Assembly (NCBI GenBank): GCA_022606135.1
Contig: JABYQN010000010.1
Coordinates: 124,001-188,000, forward strand
Reading direction: 5' to 3'
Source: Fomes fomentarius
Taxonomy: Eukaryota; Basidiomycota; Agaricomycetes; Polyporales; Polyporaceae
Length of the DNA: 64,000 bases
The notes under the pieces were generated by a model. It was given only the letters and a program-made list of their open reading frames with translations, had not been told where the DNA came from and did not search any database. This document shows, in pieces, positions 1 to 11,602 of the stretch. Within the stretch, counting starts at the first letter, position 1. Each line of letters begins with the position of its first letter. The position numbers were made by a program, and so were the translations under genes.

Positions 1-1442
1 TACTGTAACCTACTTCAGGGCCTGAGTGAAACGTTCGGGCGTGGTAGGCCCGTAACAGTGACCACGGGCCTGCACCCCGTTCGCCCTCCGACGCTGCAAT
101 TCCAGCAACGCCGGTACTCCATATGGCATTCGCTCTCCGTTGTGTAATGTCTTACAAGCCAGACAGCTCGTAGGTTGGGCTGGGAAGAATCAGCTCCGGG
201 ACGATTGCAATGGCGTTATGGAGGCCCAAGATCAGTCATGGATGACCTGCTCATCTGGATTACCAGTTGTTTTGCGTGTTTCTGACATGGGTATGGGTAA
301 TTTCTTTTCGTATCCCTATTGCGTATACATTCCACAGAATGGCTACATGCAGCAAGCACCGGTGGAAGACGATGTGTTGTCGCTCGTTCCTGGTGTATAT
401 ATATATCTCGGGCATCCCGACATGCCACTACTGACACCAGCTGTTGTCCGTGCATTCTGGGGTCCAGCAGCTCTCCAAGCGCCGACTCATCATTGGCTAT
501 TGTTTCGCATAGCTTCTTCGTGCAAATGCAAGGGCCCCATGCTCCCCGCGACATCTCGGTGCCATGCGATATTCCACGGCCACATGGGGGTATCTGCTAC
601 AGCTCCCCGTACGTACCGGTATGGCTATGGCCATGTATGCTGATGACACAACTTGGCGAGTAAAGTCTTGACCAGTCATGCATAGAAGAGAATCTAATCC
701 ATTCTCCGCTAGGACATGCAACTGCCTGTCGTGGAGTGGAACCACGGATTTGACATGTCAGTTCCATACACCACCGTGTTCCGGGCTTTGCGCCAATGCC
801 GCAAATGTCTCTTACCACTGTATCTCCTACGCCCGCAGGGGCACGACAGACCTCAATTGGTAGTGAGCTGTGATCTGATCTACTAGAATGTTGTGAAACG
901 CTGATCCCTTTGTAGTAGCTTCCTATCCATTTCCTCTCTACTAGTACCGAAGTGCTGGAGCGCTTCCTCGTGGTCAATGCTCGCTGATACTACACTCTTC
1001 GCCATTCTCCCCCTCAACGCCGATGGTCATACGCACGAAGATTCTTCCGATCGAGACACGTCCGTGCGGCCGACAGAAGCCTATCGTATCGCTCATGTGT
1101 TCAGCTACACCTAATCGTGCAAAGATCCGACTTTTTCATTGTTGAGGGTGCCAAATGCAGAGCTCAGGCGTAATGGATTGTGTCCCCTGGATTGGGTGAG
1201 CATGTGCTCCCTTTCTACCGAGGCTACTAAATCGCACTGGTGACCATCCGCCATTCGCTTCTTACGGGCCTAGCTCTGCGTCCAGAGAATTCCTCATTGG
1301 AATACTACCTCTACTCGGCGGCGCCATGACAGTCCCTGGACGTATATAACACTAAGCTGCGCGACGATAGCTCCTCACTGAGCTCGCTCTCAGTATAGCC
1401 CTTCTACCCCCAACCGTTCCTCGAGCTACCGCCTCGGACACC
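1..1442. other. Intergenic, no gene recognised
   Basis: Several short open frames occur on both strands, but none shows a recognisable family, a convincing intron pattern or low-complexity coding bias. The last 100 bases are the promoter of the GH16 gene, with a TATATAA at 1343-1349. Confidence 0.5.
1343..1349 (+). promoter_or_regulatory. TATA box of the GH16 gene
   Basis: TATATAA lies about 95 bases before the ATG at 1443, a usual distance for a fungal core promoter. It supports 1443 as the true start. Confidence 0.55.
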
Positions 1443-3082
1443 ATGTTCCTCGGTGCCCTCCTCGCTCAAGCGTGTTTTGTCGCCACCGTTCTGGCGGGGA
1501 CTTATACGCAGGCGGACAGCTTCTCCGGGTCCAGCTTTCTCTCCGGCTTCACCCACCAGGCGATCCCAGACCCTACGCATGGCAGAGTGTACGTACTTCT
1601 CCGACCTCCAGTGACACTTGCTTCGTCACGGTGACGTTATACGCTCGTGCTCGCACTGACACCTTTTTACATGACTAGCAACTACGTCAGCCAAGCAGAC
1701 GCGCTCGTACAAAACCTCACCTTCTCCTCGGACGACCACTTCGTCATCGGTGCAGACCACACGACCGTCCTGAGCGCTAGCGACCCCGGACGGAACTCTG
1801 TTCGACTGATGAGCAACAAGCAATATACCACGCACGTCTCCGTGTACGTTCTACCTCCTAATAAAATTTATACCTTCATACAGCGGCTCCGCACGGGTAC
1901 GGCGTGCGCAGCGCGCTCGTGGTCTCAGGCCCGGAAGGTATAGGCTAATATTGTTCCTGTGAACTTTTCAGGTGGAACGTCCGTCACATGCCTCAAGGAT
2001 GCGCGTACGTGCCAACTATAGTTCATGCTTCTTTGACTGCGCACTTCTGTCTGACATGTGGAGCGCATGCTTCAACAGGACATGGCCGGCGATATGGGAA
2101 GTCGGTGAAGATTGGCCCAACCAAGGTTCGTTCCGAGGACCGGCTCACCGAGAGGAGGATATGCCTAATACTCACCGTGATACCCACCATCTGCTCCGTG
2201 TTTGCTTCCGCAGGGGAGATAGACATTCTCGAAGGGGTGAACGACCAGTTACCGAACCAGGCCACACTCCATACCAACTCAGGTGACTTGCAGTGCTTCG
2301 CCCCCTTGCGAGCCGATACTCACGCGGGCGCCTGAACAGGATGCACAATGCCCACAACCCGCTCTGAGACTGGGTACGTCTTCAACGCAACTTCCTGTTC
2401 ATTCATCTCAAGCTCACATATACCATCCAGAGCTGCGGTACTGAACAACTGTGATACCGCAGCGACGAACAACGCGGGGTGCGGGGTGCAAGTATCGCAG
2501 CCGAATAACTACGGCCCCGCGTTCAACAGCGCGGGTGGGGGCTTCTACGCGATGGAGCGCACGAACTCGTTCATTAAGGTCTGGTTTTGGTCCCGCACGG
2601 ACGGAAACATCCCGAACGACGTTCTCACGGGCGGCACTAACATTAACACCGACGACTGGGTCAGTCTCGTCTCGCGGGTGTGTGCCTCTCGGGCATTTCG
2701 GACTGACACCTGCTACCCCGCGTCTTTAGGGGACACCGTCTGCTTTCTTCCCAAGCACGTCATGCGATATCGCGTCACACTTTGGACCCCACAACCTCGT
2801 TATCAACCTCACACTCTGTGAGCGCCGTTCATTCTAGCAAAAGTGGTGTCGTGCAGCACTGATCCCTTGGCGCATAGGTGGAGATTGGGCGGGTGCTGTC
2901 TTCGGCGCCGATGGATGCCAGGGCGATTGTGTCTGTGCGTACTCAGTGTTCTATCCTGCGACTACTTTCGGATTCTGATTCCCTTCAATTACCGTCACGG
3001 CCCGTCAGCCTTTGTGAACGAGAATCCCTCGGCGTTCACTGAGGCGTACTTTGACATACAGTGGCTGAAGGTCTACCAGTGA
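1443..3082 (+). CDS. Secreted GH16 endo-1,3(4)-beta-glucanase
   Basis: Multi-exon gene for a secreted glycoside hydrolase of family 16 (laminarinase type), which cleaves beta-1,3/1,4-glucans outside the cell. The first residues (MFLGALLAQACFVATVLAG) form a signal peptide. Exons then give HGRV joined to NYVSQADAL, a region ending in RHMPQGC, TWPAIWEVGEDWPNQ, and the catalytic motif GEIDILEGVN (near 2215-2244), whose ExDxxE acids are the expected nucleophile and acid/base. Further exons carry NNAGCGV, GGGFYAMERTNSFIKVWFWSR, FGPHNLVINLTLC, GDWAGAVFGADGCQGDC and the end TEAYFDIQWLKVYQ followed by TGA. Introns are short GT-AG (for example after 1588 and near 2110-2210). The exact boundary near 1850-1975 is not resolved. 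The length and motif order match fungal GH16 enzymes. Such enzymes act in cell-wall remodelling or glucan use; which one applies here is not visible. Confidence 0.85.
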
Positions 3083-4009
3083 AAGAGCTAGTAGTATCAT
3101 GCGGCGACGACTTTTACTTCTTTGAGCGAATGTATGGCTGATCTCAAGAGCGCGCTTGAAGTGCAAGTAACTACTAGTAGTTAACCCTGACATAGAAGAT
3201 ACAAGATGTTAGAGACTCGAGTCAATCAACTTGAGATAGGATGGTCCCAAAACGTCGCGGGCCTATACTGAAACTACCCATCACGTTCAACGTTGCTGAT
3301 GCTTCGTCGGACAACGCCTGGACAACGTTGGTGGCATTATGGGCCACAGAGTCTCACCCTTCTCGACGAAGTTCTCGTCCTTCCGGCTGTTATCGACATT
3401 GACTCCGAGTCATTGGGTGAGAAGTATGTGGTAGGCTACTTACGAGAAGAGGAGGTATCTGTAGCCTTGGAGTTGTCTGATTGGATGCATAGACAGCTGC
3501 AGCGGGACGTCAGATAGGCAATCCGTCCGAGAGGTAGCGTAGTGCGTAGTGTCAAGTCACCGAGCTGCTTTCGAATTCTGATGATGGCCCACGCAGTGTT
3601 CGAGACTCGGCGAGATGTTGAGTTAGTGACGAGTGGCTATGGCGGGATAGAAGCAATAGGATTTTTTAGCGTGGATGACAAGTGACATCCGCATACCCTG
3701 CCAGTGTCCCTGACTGCCTGCCAGTACTCTGAGTATCGTCCACCTGAGACATCCATCATGGAGTGAAGATTCCAGTCAATCAACTTGAGACTACGGATAG
3801 GTTGCTCGTGTAATTTCACTCCCTGAATTGAATTAAACCCCTTCGAAGTTCAGTGCAATGCAGCGATAGTTCGGGGGGCGTGGGCAATCGGTGTGAGTTC
3901 AGCGTCCGGCGTCAATCTCTGATAACCAGCTACAGCACCGTCTACTTACGACCTGCTATTTACCTTGTGCTATCTCCATTTACTATCGATACTGCTCTTT
4001 GGAACGAAC
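3083..4009. other. Intergenic with relics of a repeated coding fragment
   Basis: No intact gene is seen. On the minus strand, 3190-3345 reads as a broken fragment (NVVQALSDEASATLNVMG, then a stop) homologous to plus-strand 23525-23690. A second short match lies near 3770-3800. See the separate entries for these relics. Confidence 0.5.
3190..3345 (-). pseudogene. Relic of an NLR-like N-terminal helical fragment
   Basis: The minus strand reads NVVQALSDEASATLNVMG, followed by GSFSIGPRRFGTIL and then a stop. The same peptide, with mainly synonymous third-base changes, occurs at 23525-23690 on the plus strand (NVVQTLSDEASATLNVMGG and so on). That pattern shows that this frame was once under protein selection. 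The style (an amphipathic helix followed by a DILL..V..A..L segment) resembles N-terminal helical domains of basidiomycete NLR/NACHT proteins, but I cannot prove the family. No NTPase domain follows. Confidence 0.4.
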
Positions 4010-6020
4010 ATGAGCTTGTCTGGTCAGCCTAAGTCTCCGAGTCTCAAGAGCTTGGTCGATGAGCTCCCGAATCAGCTCCTGACCGAACGAGATACGCTAA
4101 GGTGAGCGAAGATGCAGCCAGTGTATGTGGTGGAGTAGTATACTAAGCACTTCTCCTACACAGACCACACAAAGTGAGCTAGGCTTCCTAGGCTTAGTAC
4201 TTGTTCTTCATGCACGATGTTGACCACGATCTCAGATGTTGGATATCATTGTGTCCTTACGACGCTTCCTCGCCGAGGATATGGCCCTATTGATGGGCAC
4301 ATACTGGGCAAATGAAATACCCGAAGACATTCTCGTGGAAATATTCAATCATTGTTTGGATGGCGATCGCCGTGGAACCACGTTTGCGGTCTCAAGGGAC
4401 TACGACGCAAGGATCAATACCGTCCCACTGCTTCGTCTGACACACGTCTGCCGGACTTGGAGGGCAGTTGCGCTGGCAAATCCCGCTTTCTGGACCCGTG
4501 TCGATGGATGCAACACACTACAGAGGGATGCGTACCTAGCGCGCTCGCAATCTCTTCCGCTCAGCATGTTCCTTACGGACAAACATCCCATCCCCAACCT
4601 CAATACTTTCCTATGCACGTACGCCCACCGCCTCCAGAGGTTAGACCTCATCATCGAGACCTCCGAGCTTCGCGCACTCTCTTTTCCAGTTTCCGAGGGT
4701 ATGCTCGAATCTGTCATCATCACAGAAGTGACAAATCCCAAGTTCTTAACCCATGCTGTGCGTGTTGAGGATGTGCCTCAGCAGTTCGTTCTGTTCGATC
4801 GACCCGTTCTCCACCTCAAGGCCCTCGCAATATCCTCAATGAGCGGTTGGCCAACGAATCATTATCCCAACCTGACTCACCTCTACATCTCCCTCTGGCA
4901 TTCTCAACCATCGATCGGCGGCATAGAATACTGGGACGTCTCGGCCATCGTACATCTATTCTCCGAGACACCTATGCTTACCTTCTTGCATATCGATCAC
5001 CTCGTCGATCTCTGTTATGACGAAGATGTCATCGCGTCGACCACTCCTGTATCACTCGACAACCTCCGTTCCGTCGTGTTCACCTATTCTGCTATTAAAG
5101 ATGTTCACACGGTTATCTCGCTTTTGACCATCCCCGGGCCAGCGTTCATTCGTCTTCAGCACACATACTGCCACACTCACGACACGCTCCTTTTACCGCC
5201 TTTCCTGGCGAACACATTAGACGGCATAACCGCTCTGGAGCTTCAGCTGTCGGGTGAACGCAACCCATGCGTTCGTGTCGTCGCAGATGGGCCATCGTCG
5301 GGTTTTTGGCTCGAGGCGCCAGCTCATGAGGAGAATGTAGGCACGTGGACCCCGTGGGTAACACGCAATCTCGTCGAGAGATTCCCTCTTTCGCAAATCC
5401 TGGTTTTGACCATAGTTCTCTCCCCTGATGAGAACGAGGTACTCTACCGGATCCTCCCCCATATGCTTCAGCTTTCAGAGCTTAGACTACGACTCGGAGG
5501 TCCGAAAGATTCCGCCAGGGCCACACTCTGTACCTTCTGCACTCTGATGGAGCACGAGGCACCGCTGTTATGTCCCCAGCTGAAGTCGCTCACCATCGAC
5601 TCCAACGTCCTACCGCTACGCGACATCTTTGACACCGTCGCAAGCAGGGCACTACGCGGAAGTATCGAGCCTGCACTTCCTACTCCCGAACAGACCCATG
5701 ACCCTATCATGTCTCTGGTCCAGATGGCACGTGTCCGATCCAGTCTCGGTCACCCACTCTCCAATATCACCCTCCAGCTCTACATATTGAACGATCTCTA
5801 CCGAGGGGCCATCATCCGCCAGGAGTTCGTATTCCAAGTCGGTCCGTACCCCATCGAAAACATCATGGTCTACAATTCCGACATTTCTATTATTGAGCCA
5901 CTAGCTGTGTGCATCGGTTGGGACATCGAAAGCACTGAAGACTACTGGGACCTGGACGAAGACCAGCGACCGAAGTACACCATTGGACGCGTTCAGCATG
6001 TCCGGTATGAACACCGCTAG
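4010..6020 (+). CDS. F-box protein
   Basis: Likely substrate-recognition subunit of an SCF-type ubiquitin ligase; the target is unknown. The main exon (4236-6020, 594 codons) begins MLDIIVSLRRFLAEDM and carries an F-box-like segment NEIPEDILVEIFNHC, then LRLTHVCRTWRAVALANPAFW, followed by a leucine-rich tail with no recognised repeats. I extend the start to ATG 4010: exon 1 (4010-4101) ends AG|GTGAGC, a 10-base exon (4164-4173) follows, and the frame then joins exactly to 4236. Downstream it converges on ABC transporter A. It is intact, in contrast to two F-box relatives in this window that are broken. If the small exons are wrong, 4236 is the fallback start. Confidence 0.8.
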
Positions 6021-7267
6021 TGCCAATGATGATTGATGGTACGAGTCAAAGCTCATGATTTGGCAATGAAAGCGAACAGCTCACGTTCCAAATCCTAGAA
6101 GTCGTCCGTACAAGGGTCAACCACCCAGGAGAATGCCATCGTAGTAGAGATCAATGGTAGCACCGGGGGCATGAATGCATGTAACGAGCTGTTACATTCT
6201 GATCAAACGATGGTCAATGTACAAATGTATCAAGTGTGATGCAGCACGTTACTTTGTATTTACATGCTGATTGCACGAGGCATTTTGAATGTGACTAGAA
6301 TGTAACTGGAAAATCCGGTTTATTCAAAATGCCTTTTGCATGCAACACCTTGATACATGGTAATGACATTTGGACAGTGATCAACATGTATCCAGAGTGT
6401 AACAGCTTGTTACATTCACTGATGCCCCCGGTGTAGTCTTCGGTCTTCCAACCGGAGACATGCGCCGTCGAGGATGTTCATGCAGTGTTGGTTCGATACT
6501 CAGGCTCTAGTCACTCGATTGTATCAGTAAGATGGCCAGAACCGCAAACCTCTCATCGGGGCTTGCTCGAGCTAGACTCTAGAGTCGAACTGCACAGCGA
6601 TGGTTCAATATTTCTGTCTACTAGCTCAAAACACTATCCGAGCATACCTCAGGTGATGGGGCCTGAGGTCTTGGTACCCCTAACCATATGGCGCAGGACC
6701 TCTTTAAGTTAGCAACCTAAGGCAAGACTTACATAGACGTGACAAGACATCGACATCCACCTCCTCACCTCTTACTACGATGAAGCTTGGCTTCTTCGCA
6801 CTCTGCAGGTTCCTGTACATGTACTCGCGTGGCTGCCTTCCACTTCTGCCCCGCACCCTGCTACCGGTAATGATACCAATGATGCAGTCATCCAGAACAA
6901 TTTCAGCAGTGTGCAAACAGGATGTTCAGATGGTCTTCACGCTGCCAAACCGAACGCGGGTACAATCGTCGGCTTGTCGAACGACACCATCTGAACCTCC
7001 CACTGGATCAGAAGGTCAGATGACGTGAATTTCAAGGGAGACATGGTACTGACTGCGCTAACGTGACGATCAACATCGATTGTTCTGCGACTGTCAAGTA
7101 CCTCCCTGCGTGAGGAGATGCGATGTGCTTCTGATTAGGCTCGAACTGTTGCGAGAGTCGTATCCAGTTGATCCATTCTCCTAAATTAGCAGATCTCTAA
7201 ACATCGTTAGATCTTAGCAGCAGGTGTCCCATCCTCGTCATCGTCCGCCATCAAAACATCAAAATCT
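6021..7267. other. Intergenic between the F-box gene and ABC transporter A
   Basis: It contains the MITE at 6161-6433. The rest (6434-7267) has short open frames, such as one starting at 6780 with a hydrophobic beginning, but no family or clean exon structure that I can support. Confidence 0.4.
6161..6433. mobile_element. Fold-back MITE with CACCGGGGGCAT inverted ends
   Basis: The left end CACCGGGGGCATGAATGCAT and the right end (reverse complement CACCGGGGGCATCAGTGAAT) form long imperfect terminal inverted repeats. Complementarity continues inwards to a GGCATTTTGAAT arm near 6280, so nearly the whole 273 bases can fold back. It is flanked by TAG on both sides, a possible 3-base target duplication. 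There is no coding capacity, so it is a non-autonomous DNA transposon. CAC termini with a 3-base duplication recall CACTA-like elements, but KDZ/Plavaka-type origin is not excluded. Confidence 0.8.
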
Positions 7268-10200
7268 TCATAGGAATGCCTGTGCCTGCAGCGTCCATAT
7301 TCGTGCATATTCCCCCTGGCGTTTCATCAGCTCGTCGTGCGTGCCCGCTTCCACGATCACGGACTCGTTCATATATCTAGCGGCCTGACTTCAGCACTTC
7401 CTTGTATCGACAAAGTATGATAGAGGGGCGGATACTCACAAGATGAGATCCGCATGTCGCGTCAGGTTTCCGAACCGATGCGACGAAAACACCATCGTCT
7501 TGTTACCTCTCAGCTCCCGCAGCCGCCCAAACAGATCTACCCATCCCACCTCAGCTACGGCCCTTCGAACCGACATGCATGCCTCGGAAAGTGCTCACCA
7601 TGCTCCGCCGTGGGGTCCAACGACGCACTCGGCTCATCAAACAACAGCAGCCCAACTGATGCATCCTCCGCAACGACCGAGCGCATAAACGTCCTCGCGA
7701 CAGCCAGTCTCTGCATCTGTCCCCCGCTCAACGTTGGGCCCGCACTGCGGGACGCCATACCCCCGGCACCGCGGACGTACGAATAGTCGATGTTTCGCCC
7801 AAAGAGCGTCTTCGTGCCCTCGGGCATGCCCGAGTAGTAGTCGCGCACGGGCCGGTCGAGGTACGTGTCGAACCCGTCCGGGAGCTTCTCGATGAACGCA
7901 GAAGCGCCCCCGAGATGCGCGGCGGCGTGGACATGCTCATCGTTGCGGAAGTTCGCCGGGTCGCCGAGGGCGATGTTGTCGCGGATCTACACAGCGCACG
8001 CACATCAGACAAGAATGTGTGTGATAAAAGGGCGATGGGGCGCACGGAGAGGGGGAAGTGCGTGTAGTCTTGGAAGAGCACGCAGATGGCTTGGCGGAGG
8101 TCGTACAGCCTGAGCGTGCGGATGTCGTGTCCGTCGAGGAGGATCTGGCCTTCTGCGATGTCGTACAGCCGCGCGACGAGTTTGAGGATCGTGCTCTTGC
8201 CCGACCCGTTCGCTCCAACGATGACCTGCAGCGACATCGTCAGCCTCCAGAAGCAAAAGCAGAAGCGAACTCACACATAGCTGTCCGGCAGACAGTCTGA
8301 ACGAGACGTTCTGGAGAGCGTACTGCTCAGATCCTGGATACCGGAAGGACACGTTCCTACCAACATCACGGATAAGAATTACGAGCAGCGCAAGTGGCAC
8401 GTATATGTCTATGCACCTGAACTCGAGCGCGACCCCGTTTCTGATCTTCTGTGCATTCTCCGGAAACGGTACCGTGCCATCTTGTATCCGGTTCGGGATG
8501 TTCGTGACTTCGTACAACTTGCGTACCGACGCGAGTTGCTCGGTGATCGAACTCGTCTGGTCGAAGAGGCGCCAGACCGTGAAGGAAAAATGTGATGTCG
8601 TCTGCTGAAGCAGATTGAGGGATGCCAACGAGACCGGCATCGAGGACGGGTATTGTATCGCGCGGAGGGTGAAGACGATCTGCAGGCCGTTGTCAGTGGA
8701 TGTGCTGATGACAATGGTGTGCCACCACTGACCTGAGGAAGTTGGCGCATGGGATCTTGGAGGAGACCAAAGAACGAGATGCGGTTGCGGCTACGAGAGG
8801 CTCGCCGATGCTCCTGGAAGTCAATCGCGTTGTCGGGGCCGACGCGTTCGGAGACTTCCTTGAATTCTGCTGCACATCAGAAGATGTTCTCCGGTTGGCA
8901 ACGATAGTCGTACCTTTCGTCATGAACTCCGCGAGGTTCCCGGTGACGAACTCTTTGCGGTGCTCCATGTTGTTAACGACGTGCTTCATCCCGACCATCT
9001 GTACATAGTCCTTGTCCTTCGTCGTAGCGGCCCACACTGCACAATATCAGCAACAACGTTCTCAAATTACACTCGTGACCCACCCTGTTCTGTGCCCAAG
9101 ACGTTCCACCTCGTCACCCAATCGCTCATGGACGCCGCAAAGCTCAGGATAGCCAGTAGCACACCGTCCCTCTGTGCTCCCAGAACCTGCGCAAGCACCG
9201 ACACCTGTGAAACTACCTGCAAAAGCGTAGACACGATGCTCCCGCCCATGATGATGCAGTCATACGCGATACTTCCAGATGCCGACGACGCTTCCTCTAG
9301 TTGGCGCTGGACGAGCGGGTCTTCAAATGTTGGCAGGTCGAGGCGTGCACGAGCATGGAAGAAATGGAGAGAGTATCGAGCCTTGAGTCGCCTGGAGAGC
9401 GGACCACGGATGCCTGAGAGTGCGTGGCCGAGGAGTCGTTGTGCGACGGAACACCCGACACGCCCGACAGCAATTCGGAACAGGGTGTCTGCATCTACTG
9501 TGCGTGTGTCTATTGCTGTTTGTAGCTGAGACTTCTGTTAGCTGAGCTACTACTATAAAAGCGGCCGAAGCAGAAGGACCACGCAAGTGCGGCTGATGTT
9601 CGGGAAGTGCAGACATGCACCAGTGTTGGCTCACATCTTTAGACCAGTCAATAGTTGCAGGATGCAACCATCCCACGACGGGCAATGGCGCAGGTTCACC
9701 ACCAGAATAGCCTTGTAAGATGACCGTGACTAGTCTCCTGTCACAAGCCTGTTTACTTAGGTCCGGAACCCTGGTTACGTCATACTAGTCTCACTGATAA
9801 GGAATATTTCATCAAGTACTTACTGCGCTCTAACGCCAGCCTTGTAAACAGGCTTGTGACAGGAGACCAGTCACGGCCATTTTACAAGGCTCTTCCGGTG
9901 CTGAACGATTCGCCATGGCCGTCGTGAATAAAGCTCCCAATCGCGAGGGCGTAGAGGTTCCAGACATAGCAAAGGAAATTTTAAAGGAAATCTCAAGTCC
10001 ACATCACATTTGCGCCGGAAATATTTCCGCACCAACAGAACATTTCAGTGTATGGTGTTCGGGCTGTGTCGCAGTGGTTTCTCGTCTGACAGTCCATCGT
10101 CCCTTCCGTACCAGCTCAAGCACAATTGGTGTGAGAGCCCACGAGAGGAATATCTGCACGAGTGCACGACAGTCGTGAAGAAGAAGGATACCACGGACAA

Positions 10201-10635
10201 ACAAGACACGAAGAATAGATCCGCACTTGACAGTGAAGTGACACGCACAATGTTTATTAGCTGGCCAGAATACCTACCCAGAAAGAAAACCCACACTCAG
10301 CATTCCCATCCAGACCTTACAAAAGTGTATCACGTTTACCATAGCGAGGCCGCAGGAAGCAAAGAATTCAGCACCTCCGTGACCGCATACGCCCCAAGAA
10401 GCACCCAACAGCTCCGGATCGAGAGGATGTCCTTCGCCATGCGCAGGAGGTATGGCAAGCACGCGTACGCCTCGAGGGTTTTCTCTAGCCATGATGAGCC
10501 AGGTATGCTCTTCAGATCCGGGTTGACCTCTTCGTAGAGGTCCCAGACCCCGATTCGCGTGTGTTTGACACGGTGGGTGTCGTTGGGGTCGAACGTCCCT
10601 GGTCGTTTTGAACGACTTTTTCTGAAGCGAGCCAT
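7268..10635 (-). CDS. Half-size ABC transporter, copy A (intact)
   Basis: ATP-driven membrane exporter of the single TMD-NBD fungal kind; the substrate is unknown. Reading leftwards, exon 1 begins [15 protein letters not shown] and carries [12 protein letters not shown] 25-base exon (YSGQLINI, near 10249-10273) follows, then a long intron with a MITE, then membrane-region exons ([31 protein letters not shown]). After IVFTLRAI the NBD has Walker [10 protein letters not shown], the Q-loop region [12 protein letters not shown], signature LSGGQMQR, Walker [10 protein letters not shown] and the H-loop region [13 protein letters not shown]. It ends LQAQAFL then TGA. All joins that I checked keep frame, so this copy looks functional. 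It faces UMP1 across about 270 bases. Paralogues are B (31-34 kb), C (48-58 kb) and fragments at 61 kb. The start at 10635 is preferred over the in-frame ATG at 10719 by comparison with B and C. Confidence 0.85.
9674..9926. mobile_element. MITE with CACGACGG ends, inside an ABC-A intron
   Basis: The left arm starts CACGACGGGCAATGGCG and the right arm ends with its near reverse complement CGCCATGGCCGTCGTG. Subterminal arms of about 75 bases pair with each other (they share GTCTCCTGTCACAAGCCTG). The element carries no protein and sits inside the roughly 0.7 kb intron between the 25-base exon and the next exon of ABC-A. A shorter relative lies at 45284-45419. No target duplication was recognised. 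Confidence 0.75.
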
Positions 10636-10907
10636 AAATACAGAGCAAAAAATAGCGTAGCAGATACAATCCAAGATTGCAGCAAAGTATAGATGGTAGA
10701 GCAAGATAGAGGGAGTCACGACGTAGGTTTGAACTTCGTCGGACGACGAACTCGGAACTTCGCCACTATACTCCTAGACGCCCATAAAGCTTCCAAATTG
10801 GGAAACTGACGCGTCATGCAAACGCGTCCTTTGGGCGCCTACAGCAGCTCACTACTTCTCCAGCTCCTCCACACGCAATCTTCCAATATCTCTTCTCAAA
10901 CACACGG

Positions 10908-11602
10908 ATGGTATGTAGAATCTCTCAGCTCCTGAATAACATTATTGAGCACAAGGAATATACTAGGATTCCTCACTCCGCATCGTCCCCAGCCGCGAGA
11001 CCAAGGCTGCAACAATCCAAGACACGAGCAACAGCCTCGGTTTGCACGACACTCTCAAGCATGGTCCTCGGAGTCTTGCAGCGGAGGCTGTGGGCACGAG
11101 CCAGATTAGGGACCGCTTGGAGAACGTGCGTATGCCCATGCCCATGTCGTGCGGTCTTCCAAATCGTGCTCATGCCCATCTACCGTGGACTTGCTATGCT
11201 AGTGGGACGCGACACAGGACAACCTGAAGCTGCAGATGCAGCGGCAGCTGTTTGGGCTTCATATGCCTATGCGCTTGTTGATGGAGCGGAAGATCGTGAG
11301 CCAGGTTTGTGCTTGTCCATGCTCCTCCTCCCCCCGCGTGCCACATACCAAACGTCTTGTGCGCCACAGAACCCACACATGCCCATCTTGCCTCAATCCA
11401 ATCTACACCTCGATATTCTCATGGGTCGGGACGAAACATTGGAGCCCGCGGACTTCATGATGCAAGGTACGTTCCTGCATCTACTCGGCCGTATAACTAC
11501 AGTGTATCTGTATGCTTACTTGCGCATACGTGTTCTACAGCCTCGGAGATGACAACATCTATGGACATTCACGCTGGTATGGAGAAGAAGCTCCGCATGT
11601 AA
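10908..11602 (+). CDS. UMP1: Proteasome maturation factor UMP1
   Basis: Assembly chaperone of the 20S proteasome, trapped in half-proteasomes and degraded on completion. It acts in cytosol and nucleus. The coding exons are: the ATG alone at 10908-10910, directly followed by GTATGT; from 10967, DSSLRIVPSRETKAATIQDT and LGLHDTLKHGPRSLAAEAV; then WDATQDNLKLQMQRQLFGLH with PMRLLMERKIVSQ; then NPHMPILPQSNLHLDILMGR; and a last exon ending SMDIHAGMEKKLRM, TAA. Four introns all keep frame. The DTLKHGPRSLA, NLKLQMQR.LFGLH and LPQSNLHLDIL blocks are diagnostic of UMP1. The length (about 140 residues) fits the family. It is divergent from ABC-A, so the two share an upstream region. Confidence 0.95.

Noticed and set aside
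6780..7028. Short hydrophobic-start frame, possible small secreted protein
   Set aside because: No conserved Cys pattern or family, and the frame after the first exon-like part has stops; not supported.
10908..11552. A 214-codon open frame overlapping UMP1
   Set aside because: It reads through UMP1 introns in a wrong frame; UMP1 blocks appear only after splicing.
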